A DNA stretch of 64,000 nt from Zeimonas sp003577305 (GTDB taxonomy: Bacteria > Pseudomonadota > Gammaproteobacteria > Burkholderiales > Burkholderiaceae_E): the NCBI GenBank assembly GCA_030263385.1, contig SZOX01000003.1, positions 186,001 through 250,000 on the forward strand, written 5' to 3'. Positions 41,900 to 53,651 of this stretch are shown here, in pieces. The position numbers were made by a program, and so were the translations under genes. How positions within the stretch are numbered: the stretch's first letter is position 1; each line of letters begins with the position of its first letter. A model generated the notes under the pieces. That model searched no databases. It worked only from the letters and a program-made list of their open reading frames with translations, and was not told the DNA's origin.

Positions 41900-42682
41900 T
41901 CAGCGGTGCAGGATCCGGCTCAGGAACTGCTTCGTGCGCTCGTTCTTCGGCGCCTCGAAGAAGCGCTCCGGTTCGTCCTGTTCGACGATCTCGCCGTGGT
42001 CCATGAAGATCACGCGATCGGCGACCGCCCTGGCGAAACCCATCTCGTGCGTGACGCACAGCATCGTCATGCCCTCGCCGGCCAGCATGATCATCGTGTC
42101 GAGCACCTCCTTGACCATCTCGGGATCGAGCGCCGAGGTCGGCTCGTCGAACAGCATGATCGACGGGTTCATGCACAGTGCGCGTGCGATCGCCACACGC
42201 TGCTGCTGGCCGCCCGAGATCTGGCCCGGATACTTGCCCGCCAGTTCGGCGATGCGCACCCGCTCGAGATAGCGCATCGCGCTCGCCTGCGCCTCGGCCA
42301 TCGGCTTCTTCAGCACCCAGACCGGCGCCAGCGTGCAGTTCTGCAGCACCGTGAGGTGCGGGAACAGGTTGAAGTGCTGGAACACCATGCCGACGCTGGA
42401 GCGCACCCTGTCGATGTTCTTCAGGTTGTCGGTGAGCTCGATGCCGTTGACCACGATGCGGCCCTGCTGGTGCGGTTCGAGCCGGTTGATGCAGCGGATC
42501 AGCGTCGACTTGCCCGAGCCCGAAGGCCCGCAGATCACGATGCGCTCGCCGCGCTCCACGCGCAGGTCGACGCTCCTGAGCACCTGGAACTCGCCGAACC
42601 ACTTGCACAGGCCCTCGATCACGATCGCCGGCGCTGCGGACGCGGTGGCGTTCGCGCAAGCGCCTCGCGTGCTGTCGTCCAT
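41900..42682 (-). CDS. aapP: General L-amino acid ABC transporter, ATP-binding protein
   Basis: A 260-residue ABC ATPase with Walker A GPSGSGKST, the Q-loop FQHFNLFPHLTVLQN, signature ISGGQQQRVAIARAL and Walker B IMLFDEPTSALD. The sequence is of the polar amino-acid uptake class (GlnQ/AapP). The start at 42682 is preferred to the upstream in-frame codon because a GGGGGA stretch lies just before it and the protein then begins MDDSTRG. It is the last gene of the aapJQMP operon, 19 bases after aapM. Confidence 0.93.
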   Translation of the reverse strand: MDDSTRGACANATASAAPAIVIEGLCKWFGEFQVLRSVDLRVERGERIVICGPSGSGKSTLIRCINRLEPHQQGRIVVNGIELTDNLKNIDRVRSSVGMVFQHFNLFPHLTVLQNCTLAPVWVLKKPMAEAQASAMRYLERVRIAELAGKYPGQISGGQQQRVAIARALCMNPSIMLFDEPTSALDPEMVKEVLDTMIMLAGEGMTMLCVTHEMGFARAVADRVIFMDHGEIVEQDEPERFFEAPKNERTKQFLSRILHR

Positions 42683-42701
42683 TTGCGTCCCCCGTGCGTG
42701 C

Positions 42702-43745
42702 TCAGCCGTGCCCGCCACGCGCGAGGTCGCGCTCGAGCCACTGGCTGTATTTCGACATCGCGAAGCAGAAGATCCAGTAGACGACGATCGAGAACAGGAA
42801 GGCCTCGATGAAGTACTTCTTCCACGCGAAGTCGGTCTCGACCGATTTCTTCACCGCGTACGCGAAGTCGTAGATCGCGATGATGACCACCAGCGAGGTG
42901 TCCTTGAACAGCGAGATGAAGCTGTTGACGATCGACGGAATCGCCACTCTCAGCGCCTGCGGCAGGATCACCAGCGCCATCGACTTCGACCACGGCAGGC
43001 CGAGCGCCTCGGCGGCCTCGTACTGGCCGCGCGGCACCGCCTCGAGGCCGCCGCGCACCGCCTCGGCGAGGTACGCGGCGACGAACAGGATGATCGCGAT
43101 CTGCGCGCGCAGCAATTGCCCGATGCGCAGGCCCTCGGGCAGGAACAGCGCGAACATCACCGAGGCCATGAAGAGCACGGTGATCAGCGGCACGCCACGC
43201 ACTACCTCGATGTAGACGATCGACAGCGAGCGCACGATCGGCAGCTGCGAGCGCCGGCCCAGCGCCAGCAGCACGCCCAGCGGAAACGCGAACGCCACGC
43301 CGAAGATCGCCAGCATCAGCGTGACCGGCAGTCCGCCCCACTGCTCGGCGCGCACCGGCACGAGACCGGCGCCGCCGCCCATCAGCCAGAACGAGACCGC
43401 GATGCCGAAGGCCCATACCACTGCGAGCCAGGGCCGCCAGGCACGCCGCATCGCCGAGAGCACGAGCAGGGCGCACAGCATGACGATCACGATCGCCGGC
43501 CGCCACTGCTCGTCGTACGGGTAGACCGCGAACAGCATGAAGCGGAACTTCTCGGCGACCACCGCCCAGCAGGCGCCCTGGCCGCGCACCGCGTCGCAGG
43601 CCGAGGCCGGCGCATGCCCCCAGACCGCGTCGAGGAACAACCAGCGCAAGGCCGGGGGCAGCGCCCAGCCGAGCAGCGCGAGCGTCGCGATCGTCAGCGC
43701 CGAGTTGGCCGGCGACGAGAAGAGCTGGGCGCGGATCCGGTTCAT
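42702..43745 (-). CDS. aapM: General L-amino acid ABC transporter, permease AapM
   Basis: A 347-residue inner-membrane permease with about eight helices. The C-terminal BPD_transp_1 domain contains the EAA-type coupling loop ESAEALGLPWSKSMALVILPQALR-like segment (read here as YEAAEALGLPWSKSM) and VEVVRGVPLITVLFM-like conserved stretches (here IEVVRGVPLI). The long N-terminal part before the domain is typical of AapM compared with simpler permeases such as GlnP. It forms a heterodimer with AapQ. Confidence 0.92.
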   Translation of the reverse strand: MNRIRAQLFSSPANSALTIATLALLGWALPPALRWLFLDAVWGHAPASACDAVRGQGACWAVVAEKFRFMLFAVYPYDEQWRPAIVIVMLCALLVLSAMRRAWRPWLAVVWAFGIAVSFWLMGGGAGLVPVRAEQWGGLPVTLMLAIFGVAFAFPLGVLLALGRRSQLPIVRSLSIVYIEVVRGVPLITVLFMASVMFALFLPEGLRIGQLLRAQIAIILFVAAYLAEAVRGGLEAVPRGQYEAAEALGLPWSKSMALVILPQALRVAIPSIVNSFISLFKDTSLVVIIAIYDFAYAVKKSVETDFAWKKYFIEAFLFSIVVYWIFCFAMSKYSQWLERDLARGGHG

Positions 43746-43767
43746 CGTGTCGTCGCCGGGCCGGTGT

Positions 43768-44910
43768 TCAGCGCTCGACCAGGCGCGTGCGCGCCGCGTA
43801 CCAGTTCATCATCAGCGAGATCGCCAGGCTGATCGCCAGGTAGACCGCCATCAGGATCGCGATCGCCTCGATCGCCTGGCCGGTCTGGTTCATCGTGGTG
43901 TTGGCCACCGCCACCAGGTCCGGGTAGCCGATCGCCACCGCCAGCGACGAGTTCTTGGTGAGGTTCAGGTACTGGCTGGTGAGCGGCGGGATGATCACGC
44001 GCAGCGCCTGCGGCATCGTCACCAGCCGCAGGCGCTGGCCCGGCTTCAGGCCGAGTGCCATCGCGGCCTCGGCCTGGCCGCGCGGCACCGACAGGATTCC
44101 GCCGCGCACCACCTCGGCGATGAAGGCCGCGGTGTAGGTGGACAGCCCGACGAGCAGCGCGATGAATTCGGGCGACAGCGATCGCCCGCCGCGGAAGTCG
44201 AAACCTCCGAGCCGTGGCAGATCGACTTGCGTCGGTGCGCCGCCGGCCAGCCACGCGCCGACCGGCAGCAGGAGCAGCAGCCCCAGCGAGGGCCACAGAA
44301 CCGGCCACTGCGCGCCGGTCGCGCGCTGCCGCCGCGAAGCGAGCGCGCGCCACGCCAGGGCGAGCACGACGGCGGCGGCGAACGCCCACCCGGCCGCGCT
44401 CCAGCCGGGCGCGGCCTGCGGCCACGCGTAGCGCAGCCCGCGCTGGCTCAGGAAGACCAGGTCGCCGAAGGCGATCGCCTCGCGCACCGGCGGCAGCAAC
44501 TCGGTGATCAGCCCGTACCAGACGAACAGCTGCAGCAGCAGCGGGACGTTGCGCACGAACTCCACGTACGCGCTGGCCAGGCGCGCCACCAGCCAGTTCG
44601 ACGACAGGCGGGCGATGCCGATCAGCGTGCCGAGCAGCGTCGCGCCGACGATCCCCAGCGCCGATATCCGCAGCGTGTTCAGCAGCCCGACCAGGAATGC
44701 CCGGCCGTAGCTGTTCGAGGGATCGAAGACGATCGGGCTCTCGGCGATCTCGAAGCCGGCTTCGCGCGACAGGAAACCGAAGCCGACCTGGATCTGGCGC
44801 GTCGAGAGGTTGTACAGGGTGTTGGCGACCAGCAACCAGCCGATGCCGACGACCGCCGCCAGCAGCAGGGCCTGATAGGCGATGGCGCGGACACGCTCGC
44901 TCGTGAACAC
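43768..44910 (-). CDS. aapQ: General L-amino acid ABC transporter, permease AapQ
   Basis: A 380-residue permease partner of AapM. It shares the N-terminal helix, the conserved YVEFVRNVPLLLQLFVWY segment and the EAA loop (QAEAAMALGLKPGQRLRLV) followed by PQALRVIIPPLTSQYLNLTKNSS. The insertion of about 120 residues between the first conserved helices and the C-terminal transport domain is typical of AapQ. It follows aapJ after 70 bases. Confidence 0.92.
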   Translation of the reverse strand: MFTSERVRAIAYQALLLAAVVGIGWLLVANTLYNLSTRQIQVGFGFLSREAGFEIAESPIVFDPSNSYGRAFLVGLLNTLRISALGIVGATLLGTLIGIARLSSNWLVARLASAYVEFVRNVPLLLQLFVWYGLITELLPPVREAIAFGDLVFLSQRGLRYAWPQAAPGWSAAGWAFAAAVVLALAWRALASRRQRATGAQWPVLWPSLGLLLLLPVGAWLAGGAPTQVDLPRLGGFDFRGGRSLSPEFIALLVGLSTYTAAFIAEVVRGGILSVPRGQAEAAMALGLKPGQRLRLVTMPQALRVIIPPLTSQYLNLTKNSSLAVAIGYPDLVAVANTTMNQTGQAIEAIAILMAVYLAISLAISLMMNWYAARTRLVER

Positions 44911-44980
44911 CTGCGATCGTCCCGGGGAGCGCGCAGCCGCGGCGGTGGCGGGGACGGACTCTCGGCCGACGCGATCGCGT

Positions 44981-45994
44981 TCAGCGGATCGGCGGCGCGT
45001 ACATCAGGCCGCCGTCGCGCCATTGCGCGTTCACGCCGCGAGCGATGCCGATCGGGCCGATGTTGCGCTGGTACATTTCGCCGTAGTTGCCCACCGCCCT
45101 GATCGCGCGCACCAGCCAGTCGTTGTCGAGCCCGAGGCTCTTGCCGATGTCGCCCGAGGTGCCGACCAGCCGCTGGATCGGCGGCTCCCTGCTCTGCGCT
45201 TTCAGCCGGTCGACGTTGGTCGAGGCGACGCCGTACTCCTCGGCTTCGATCAGTCCGAACAGCGTCCACTTGACGATGGTGAAGTACTCCCAGTCGCCGC
45301 GTCGCACCAGCGGGCCCAGCGGCTCCTTCGAGATCGCCTCGGGCAGGATCAGGTAGTCGTCCCTGTTCGTCGCCTTCAGCCTCGTCGCGGCCAGCCCCGA
45401 GATGTCGGTGGTGAACACGTCGCAGCGACCGGAGAAGAACGCCTGCTCGATCTGCTGCAGTTCGCTGACCACCACCGGGCGAAAGCTCATTTTCTTCGTT
45501 CGGAAGTAGTCGCTCAGGTTCAGTTCGGTGGTGGTACCCGGCAGCACGCAGACCGTGGCACCGTCGAGTTGCGTGGCGCTCTTCACGTCGGAAGACTTCT
45601 TCACCATGAAGCCCTGGCCGTCGTAGAAGATCGTGCCGACGAACACCGCGCCCAGCGTCGCGTCGCGGCTCGCGGTCCAGGTGGTGTTGCGCGACAGGAT
45701 GTCGACCTCACCCGACTGCAGCACGGTGAAGCGGTTCGACGCGTTGGTCGGCACGAACTGCACCTTGTTCGCATTGCCCAGGATCACTGCCGCCACCGCG
45801 CGGCAGAAGTCGGCGTCGATGCCGTGCCAGACGCCCTGGCTGTCGGGTGCCGAGAAACCGACCAGTCCGGTGTTGACCCCGCAGCGCAATGCGCCCCTGT
45901 GCCTGATCGCGTCGAGAGTGGTGCCGGCCGGGGCCAGCGACGGCGCGAACAGCGCGGCCGCTGCCAGCAGCGCGGCGAGACGGATCCGGATCAT
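44981..45994 (-). CDS. aapJ: General L-amino acid ABC transporter, substrate-binding protein AapJ
   Basis: A 337-residue periplasmic binding protein, first gene of the operon. A signal peptide (cleavage near residue 23, after APA) precedes a class II-type fold. The motifs LRCGVNTGLVGFSAPDSQG, GIDADFCRAVAAVILG and LSRNTTWTASRDA are hallmarks of AapJ/BztA proteins, which bind a broad range of L-amino acids including glutamate and aspartate. Only 40 bases separate it from gcvT, upstream on the same strand, so partial co-transcription with the glycine cleavage operon is possible. Confidence 0.93.
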   Translation of the reverse strand: MIRIRLAALLAAAALFAPSLAPAGTTLDAIRHRGALRCGVNTGLVGFSAPDSQGVWHGIDADFCRAVAAVILGNANKVQFVPTNASNRFTVLQSGEVDILSRNTTWTASRDATLGAVFVGTIFYDGQGFMVKKSSDVKSATQLDGATVCVLPGTTTELNLSDYFRTKKMSFRPVVVSELQQIEQAFFSGRCDVFTTDISGLAATRLKATNRDDYLILPEAISKEPLGPLVRRGDWEYFTIVKWTLFGLIEAEEYGVASTNVDRLKAQSREPPIQRLVGTSGDIGKSLGLDNDWLVRAIRAVGNYGEMYQRNIGPIGIARGVNAQWRDGGLMYAPPIR

Positions 45995-46034
45995 GTCGAT
46001 GCTCCCCGTCGTGCAATGGCCAGCGGGCCTGCGC

Positions 46035-47182
46035 TCAGCGCTTGTAGCGCTTGGGCACGAACGGCAGCGGCGCAGGAGTGACGCCGGGCCGGCGATCGCG
46101 CACCACCGCGCGCAGCGGCGTCTGCGCCGCGCCGTCGAGCGCGCTGCGCTCGATGCGCGCGAGCATCACCGGGTGCCCGAGCGTCGGCGAGATCGTTCCG
46201 CTGGTGACTTCGCCCACGACGCGCTCGTCGGGCGTGACGATCGCCGCATGTGCGCGGATCGGCACCGGTTCGCGCGAGACCAGGCCGGCGAGCCTGCGCG
46301 GCGTGCCCGCGGCGAGTTGCCCGAGGATCGTCGCCGCGCCCGGAAAGCCGCCGGCTTTCGCGCCGCCGCTGCGGCGCGACTTCGGGATTGCGAAGGACAG
46401 GCCCGACTCCACCGGCGTGGTCGTGGCGTCGATGTCGCTGCCGTGCAGCGGCAGGCCCGCCTCGAGCCGCAGCGTGTCGCGCGCGCCCAGTCCGGCCAGC
46501 CGCACCGCCGGGTCGGCGAGCAGGCGCCGCACGATCGCTTCGGCCTGCGCGAGCGGCAGCGAGATCTCGTAACCGTCCTCGCCGGTGTAGCCCGAGCGGG
46601 TCGCGAAGCAGTCGGCGCCGAGCAGCCGCAGCGTGGCTGCCTGCATGAAGCGCAGCGACGCCGCCGCCGGGTCGAGCGCGGCGAGCGCCGCCTCGGCGGC
46701 CGGCCCCTGCAGCGCGACCAGCGCCGCATCGACCCACTCGATGCGCAACTGCGGGCAGCGGCTGCGCAGCGTGGCCAGGTCGGCGTCGCGATTGCCGGCA
46801 TTGACCACCATGCGCACCTCGGCGCGCGCGCCGTCGACCAGGTGCGCCAGCATCAGGTCGTCGTCGATGCCGCCGCGCTCGTTGAGCAACAGCGAATAGC
46901 GCTGCGCCGCGTGCGGCCAGTCGTCGAAATCGACCGGCAGCGCCGCTTCGAGCTGCGCGTACAGCGTCTGCGGCCGTCCGTCGTCGGCGCGGATGCGCAA
47001 TTGCCCCATGTGCGAGACGTCGAACAGGCTGGCGCGCTCGCGGGTGTGCAGGTGCTCGGCCTTCAGCCCCGCCGGATACTGGATCGGCATCTCGTAGCCG
47101 GCGAACGCGCCGAACTTCGCACCGTACCCGGCGTGCAGCGCGTGCAGCGGAATGCGCCGCAGGGTTTCCTGCGCAGGCTGGT

Positions 47183-47186
<4 letters not shown>
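46035..47186 (-). CDS. gcvT: Glycine cleavage system T protein (aminomethyltransferase)
   Basis: A 383-residue folate-dependent enzyme that takes the aminomethyl group from lipoylated GcvH, releasing ammonia and making 5,10-methylene-THF. The catalytic acidic segment GGIDDDL is at 105-111. The folate-domain motif GYTGEDGYEISL and the C-terminal GEVTSGTISPTLG motif are intact. Its start overlaps the gcvP stop as ATGA and has a GGGGGGAG stretch in front. It is the last gene of gcvHPT, an order different from the common gcvTHP. Confidence 0.95.
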
Positions 47187-50149
<2,963 letters not shown>

Positions 50150-50242
50150 GGACAGGTCTCCGTCGCGGCTCGCAGGACTGCGCCCCGCGTGGGGGTGGAT
50201 CGATGGGAGCGCGGCGCGCGCCGGTTGCGCGTTGCCGCGCGT

Positions 50243-50629
50243 TCAGCCGGCGCCCGGGCCGGCCGCGTAGGCGGCGGCGTCGAGCAGCGCGTCGATCTGG
50301 GCCGGCTCGGACGGACGCATGCGAAACAGCCAACCCTTGTCGAACGGCGACTCGTTGACCGTCTGCGGTGCTTCGGCGAGCGCCGGGTTCACTTCGAGCA
50401 CTTCACCGGCCACCGGCGCGTAGACGTCGGAAGCCGCCTTGGTCGATTCGACGACGACGCAGGATTCGCCCTGAGCCAGTTGGCGCCCGACTTCGGGCAA
50501 TTCGACGTAGACCAGTTCGCCCAGTGCGTCCTGGGCGTGGAAAGTGATGCCCACGGTAGCGCTGCCGTCGGCTTCGGGTCGAAGCCACTCGTGCGACGCC
50601 GTGTAGCGGAGATTGGCGGGATTGTCCAA
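50243..50629 (-). CDS. gcvH: Glycine cleavage system H protein
   Basis: A 128-residue lipoyl carrier protein, with the lipoylated Lys64 in VVESTKAASDVYAP. The start is taken as the TTG at 50629, which gives the normal family N-terminus (DNPANLRYTASHEW) and has GGAG seven bases upstream. The longer in-frame reading from 50704 starts inside the second glycine aptamer and is rejected. The gene is first in gcvHPT and directly follows the tandem glycine riboswitch. Confidence 0.94.
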   Translation of the reverse strand: MDNPANLRYTASHEWLRPEADGSATVGITFHAQDALGELVYVELPEVGRQLAQGESCVVVESTKAASDVYAPVAGEVLEVNPALAEAPQTVNESPFDKGWLFRMRPSEPAQIDALLDAAAYAAGPGAG

Positions 50630-50646
50630 GATCGGGCTCCGAAGGC

Positions 50647-50661
50647 GGCCGCGTCGCGGCC
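50647..50661 (-). promoter_or_regulatory. Hairpin between glycine riboswitch and gcvH ribosome-binding site
   Basis: A perfect 6-bp stem (GGCCGC/GCGGCC) with a 3-base loop lies 16-30 bases after the second aptamer. A second possible pairing, CGGGC (50659-50663) with GCCCG (50633-50637), would close over the GGAG of gcvH. This suggests a translation-level expression platform. There is no T-run. Confidence 0.45.
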
Positions 50662-50676
50662 CGTGGTTGATCCGAA

Positions 50677-50894
50677 GCCCCCTCTGTCCGTTTGCCTGAG
50701 ACATTCAGCGCGCGGGCGCCTGTTTCCTTCGGCGAGGCGCACGCCGCAGTCGCCACGACCGCCCGTCGCGCGCCTACTCTCCAGAGAGCCGAACCGCTGC
50801 AGTCCTTTTGCCTGAGAGTTTCCGGGGCGATACACCTTCGGCGCCGCGCCGCACCGAGCCTCGCTCGGTGCGCGCGGTCTCTCCCACAGCGGTT
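50677..50894 (-). ncRNA. Tandem glycine riboswitch
   Basis: Two aptamers in a row are readable on the minus strand. The first has a P1 stem AACCGCTG (50887-50894) with CAGCGGTT (50792-50799). It contains GGGAGAG, CGCCGAAGG and the conserved CTCAGGCAAAAGGAC. The second runs from about 50790 to 50677 and contains CTCTGGAGAG, CGCCGAAGGA and GTCTCAGGCAAACGGACAG. These are the hallmark segments of gcvT-type glycine aptamers. Upstream, a perfect TTGACA (50933-50938) could be the -35 box, although the matching -10 is poor. High glycine should turn on gcvHPT. Confidence 0.93.
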
Positions 50895-50977
50895 GTCCGG
50901 CTGGCGCAAAGAGTGCCAATCCGGTGCTTCGGTGTCAAATTGATCAGGGACACGGGCATCGGCCGGGTTCGGGCACA

Positions 50978-52558
50978 ATGACAGCCCGGCCCATGAATCC
51001 GCCCATCGCAAGACCAGTGCAGTCGCCATCCGCCGATCTTCCCGACACGGTCGCACGAGCCGCGGCCGACCGCCACGCAGACCTCACCGCGCCGCCCGGC
51101 GCCGCGCGCCAGCGCGAGGTGGTCGAGCGCCTGCGCTCGATCGTTCCGGCGCATTGCCTGCTGTACCGCGAGGAGGACACGCGCCCCTACGAATGCGACG
51201 GACTGTCCGCGTTCCGGCAACTGCCGATGGTGGTGGTGCTGCCCGAGACGGTGGAACAGGTGCAGGCCTTGCTGAAGGCGTGCCGCGAACTCGACGTGCC
51301 GATCGTCGCGCGCGGCGCCGGCACCAGCCTGTCGGGCGGGTCGATGCCGCACGCGTCGGGCATCGTGCTGTCGATGGCGAAGTTCAACCGCATCCTCTCG
51401 ATCGACCCGCTGGCGCGCATCGCGCGCGTGCAGCCGGGCGTGCGCAATCTCGCGATCTCCGACGCCGCGGCGCCGCACGGCCTGTACTACGCGCCCGATC
51501 CCTCGTCGCAGATCGCCTGCACGATCGGCGGCAACGTCGCCGAGAACTCGGGCGGCGTGCACTGCCTGAAGTACGGGCTCACGGTGCACAACGTGCTGCG
51601 CGTGCGCGCGCTCACGATCGACGGAGAGTTCGTCGAGTTCGGCACCGAGGCGCTCGATGCGCCGGGCCTCGACATGCTCGCGCCGATGATCGGCTCCGAG
51701 GGCATGCTCGCGATCGTCACCGAGATCACCGTGAAGCTGGTGCCGGTGCCGCCGCTCGCGCGCGTCGTCATGGCATCGTTCGACGACGTGGTCACCGCGG
51801 GCGATGCGGTGGCGCACATCATCGCGGCCGGCATCATTCCGGCCGGCCTCGAGATGATGGACAGCAAGGCCACCGTGGCGGTCGAGGAGTTCGTGCACGC
51901 CGGCTACGACCTCGGGGCGGCGGCGATCCTGCTCGCCGAGTCCGACGGCACGCCCGAGGAGGTGGCCGACGACGTGGCCCGCATCGTGCAGGTGCTGCGC
52001 GAGTCGGGTGCCACCGGCATCCGCGTGTCGGAGTCCGAAGCCGAGCGGCTGCTGTTCTGGTCGGGGCGCAAGAACGCGTTTCCGGCCGCGGGGCGCCTGT
52101 CGCCCGACTACTACTGCATGGACGGCACCATTCCGCGCCGCAACATCGGCCGCATGCTCGCGGCGATCGCGGCGATGGAGGAGAAGTACCGGCTGCGCTG
52201 CATGAACGTGTTCCACGCGGGCGACGGCAACCTGCACCCGCTGATCCTGTTCGACGCCAACGATCCCGACGAGTGGCAGCGCGCCGAACGTTTCGGCGCC
52301 GAGATCCTCGAGCGCAGCGTCGAGTTCGGCGGCACGATCACCGGCGAGCACGGCGTGGGCATCGAAAAGCTCGACTCCATGTGCGTGCAGTTCTCGCGCG
52401 AGGAACTCGCGGTGTTCTCCGCGGTCAAGCACGCGTTCGATCCGCCGGGGCTGCTCAATCCGGGCAAGGCGATTCCCACGCTGGCGCGCTGCGCCGAGTA
52501 CGGCAAGGTGCACGTGCACGGCGGGCGGCTGGCGTTCGCCGAGCTGCCGCGCTTCTGA
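50978..52558 (+). CDS. glcD: Glycolate oxidase subunit GlcD
   Basis: A 526-residue FAD-binding subunit of membrane-associated glycolate dehydrogenase, which oxidises glycolate to glyoxylate and feeds electrons to the respiratory chain. The PCMH domain shows ARGAGTSLSGGSMP and GGNVAENSGGVHCLKYG. The FAD-oxidase domain ends with GEHGVGIEKLDSM and FDPPGLLNPGKAIP. The ATG at 50978 gives the longest plausible protein. An ATG at 50993 is a fair alternative. It overlaps glcE by one base and is divergent from the gcvHPT riboswitch leader. Confidence 0.94.
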   Translation: MTARPMNPPIARPVQSPSADLPDTVARAAADRHADLTAPPGAARQREVVERLRSIVPAHCLLYREEDTRPYECDGLSAFRQLPMVVVLPETVEQVQALLKACRELDVPIVARGAGTSLSGGSMPHASGIVLSMAKFNRILSIDPLARIARVQPGVRNLAISDAAAPHGLYYAPDPSSQIACTIGGNVAENSGGVHCLKYGLTVHNVLRVRALTIDGEFVEFGTEALDAPGLDMLAPMIGSEGMLAIVTEITVKLVPVPPLARVVMASFDDVVTAGDAVAHIIAAGIIPAGLEMMDSKATVAVEEFVHAGYDLGAAAILLAESDGTPEEVADDVARIVQVLRESGATGIRVSESEAERLLFWSGRKNAFPAAGRLSPDYYCMDGTIPRRNIGRMLAAIAAMEEKYRLRCMNVFHAGDGNLHPLILFDANDPDEWQRAERFGAEILERSVEFGGTITGEHGVGIEKLDSMCVQFSREELAVFSAVKHAFDPPGLLNPGKAIPTLARCAEYGKVHVHGGRLAFAELPRF

Positions 52559-53649
52559 TGAGCGCGCCCGCCTCCGATCCGGCGCTGGCCGAGCTGCGCG
52601 ATCGCGTGCGCGCGGCGGCCGCAGCGCGCACGCCGCTGTGCATTCGCGGCGGCGGCACCAAGGACTTCTACGGCCAGCCGCAGGCGGGCGAGCCGCTCGA
52701 GATGCGCGGCTGGCACGGCATCGTCGGCTACGAGCCCACCGAACTGGTGATCACCGCGCGATGCGGCACGCCGCTGGCCGAAGTCGAGGCAGCCCTGGCC
52801 GAGCGCGGACAGATGCTGGCGTTCGAGCCTCCCGCGTTCGGTGCGGCGGCCACGATCGGCGGGGTGATCGCCGCCGGGCTGTCGGGCCCGCGCCGCGCGA
52901 GCGCCGGCGCGGCGCGCGATTTCGTGCTCGGCGCCACGCTGCTCGATGCGGCCGGTCGCGAACTGCGCTTCGGTGGCCAGGTGATGAAGAACGTGGCCGG
53001 CTACGACGTATCGCGGCTCGCCTGCGGCTCGCTCGGCATCCTCGGGCCGATCCTCGAAGTGTCGCTGAAGGTGCTGCCGCTGCCGGCGGCAGAGGCCAGC
53101 CTGCGCCTGCCGATCGACGAGGCGGGCGCGCTGCGCGCGGTGAACGAGTGGGGCGGCCAGCCGCTGCCGCTGTCGGCCAGCGCCTGGTGCGAAGGCGTGC
53201 TCAGCCTGCGCCTGTCGGGCGCCGCGGCGGCGGTCGAGGCCGCCGTCGCGCGCTTCGAGCGCGAGCACGGCACCGCGCGGCTCGATCCGGCGCAGGCGAG
53301 GGCGTACTGGGCGGGCGTGCGCGAACAGACCGATGCCTTCTTCGACGGTGCGCAACCGCTGTGGCGACTGTCTCTGCCCGCGACCGCACCGGTGGTCGAC
53401 CTGCCGGGGGCGCGCATGTTCGAGTGGGGCGGCGCGCTGCGCTGGCTGCGCAGCGATGCATCCGCCGAAACCGTGCGCGCGGCCGTGTCCCGCCTGGGCG
53501 GCACCGCGACGCTGTTTCGCGGCGGCGATCGCGCGGCCGGCGTGTTCCATCCGCTCGCGCCGATCAACGCGGCGCTGCAGCGGCGCCTGAAAGACGCGTT
53601 CGATCCGGCCCGGATCTTCAACCCCGGCCGCATGTACCCCGACCTCTGA
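52558..53649 (+). CDS. glcE: Glycolate oxidase subunit GlcE
   Basis: A 363-residue second FAD-binding-type subunit. The PCMH half has IRGGGTKDFYGQP and GAAATIGGVIAAGLSGP followed by MKNVAGYDVSRLACGSLG. The C-terminal domain is shorter than in GlcD and ends DPARIFNPGRMYPDL. GlcE is needed with GlcD and GlcF for glycolate oxidase activity in E. coli. Its start codon shares a base with the glcD stop (TGATG). Confidence 0.94.
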   Translation: MSAPASDPALAELRDRVRAAAAARTPLCIRGGGTKDFYGQPQAGEPLEMRGWHGIVGYEPTELVITARCGTPLAEVEAALAERGQMLAFEPPAFGAAATIGGVIAAGLSGPRRASAGAARDFVLGATLLDAAGRELRFGGQVMKNVAGYDVSRLACGSLGILGPILEVSLKVLPLPAAEASLRLPIDEAGALRAVNEWGGQPLPLSASAWCEGVLSLRLSGAAAAVEAAVARFEREHGTARLDPAQARAYWAGVREQTDAFFDGAQPLWRLSLPATAPVVDLPGARMFEWGGALRWLRSDASAETVRAAVSRLGGTATLFRGGDRAAGVFHPLAPINAALQRRLKDAFDPARIFNPGRMYPDL

Positions 53650-53651
53650 AG

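Noticed and set aside
50630..50704. N-terminal extension of GcvH beginning at an ATG at 50704
   Set aside because: These bases are the conserved end of glycine aptamer 2 and its downstream linker, and the extension matches nothing in the GcvH family.
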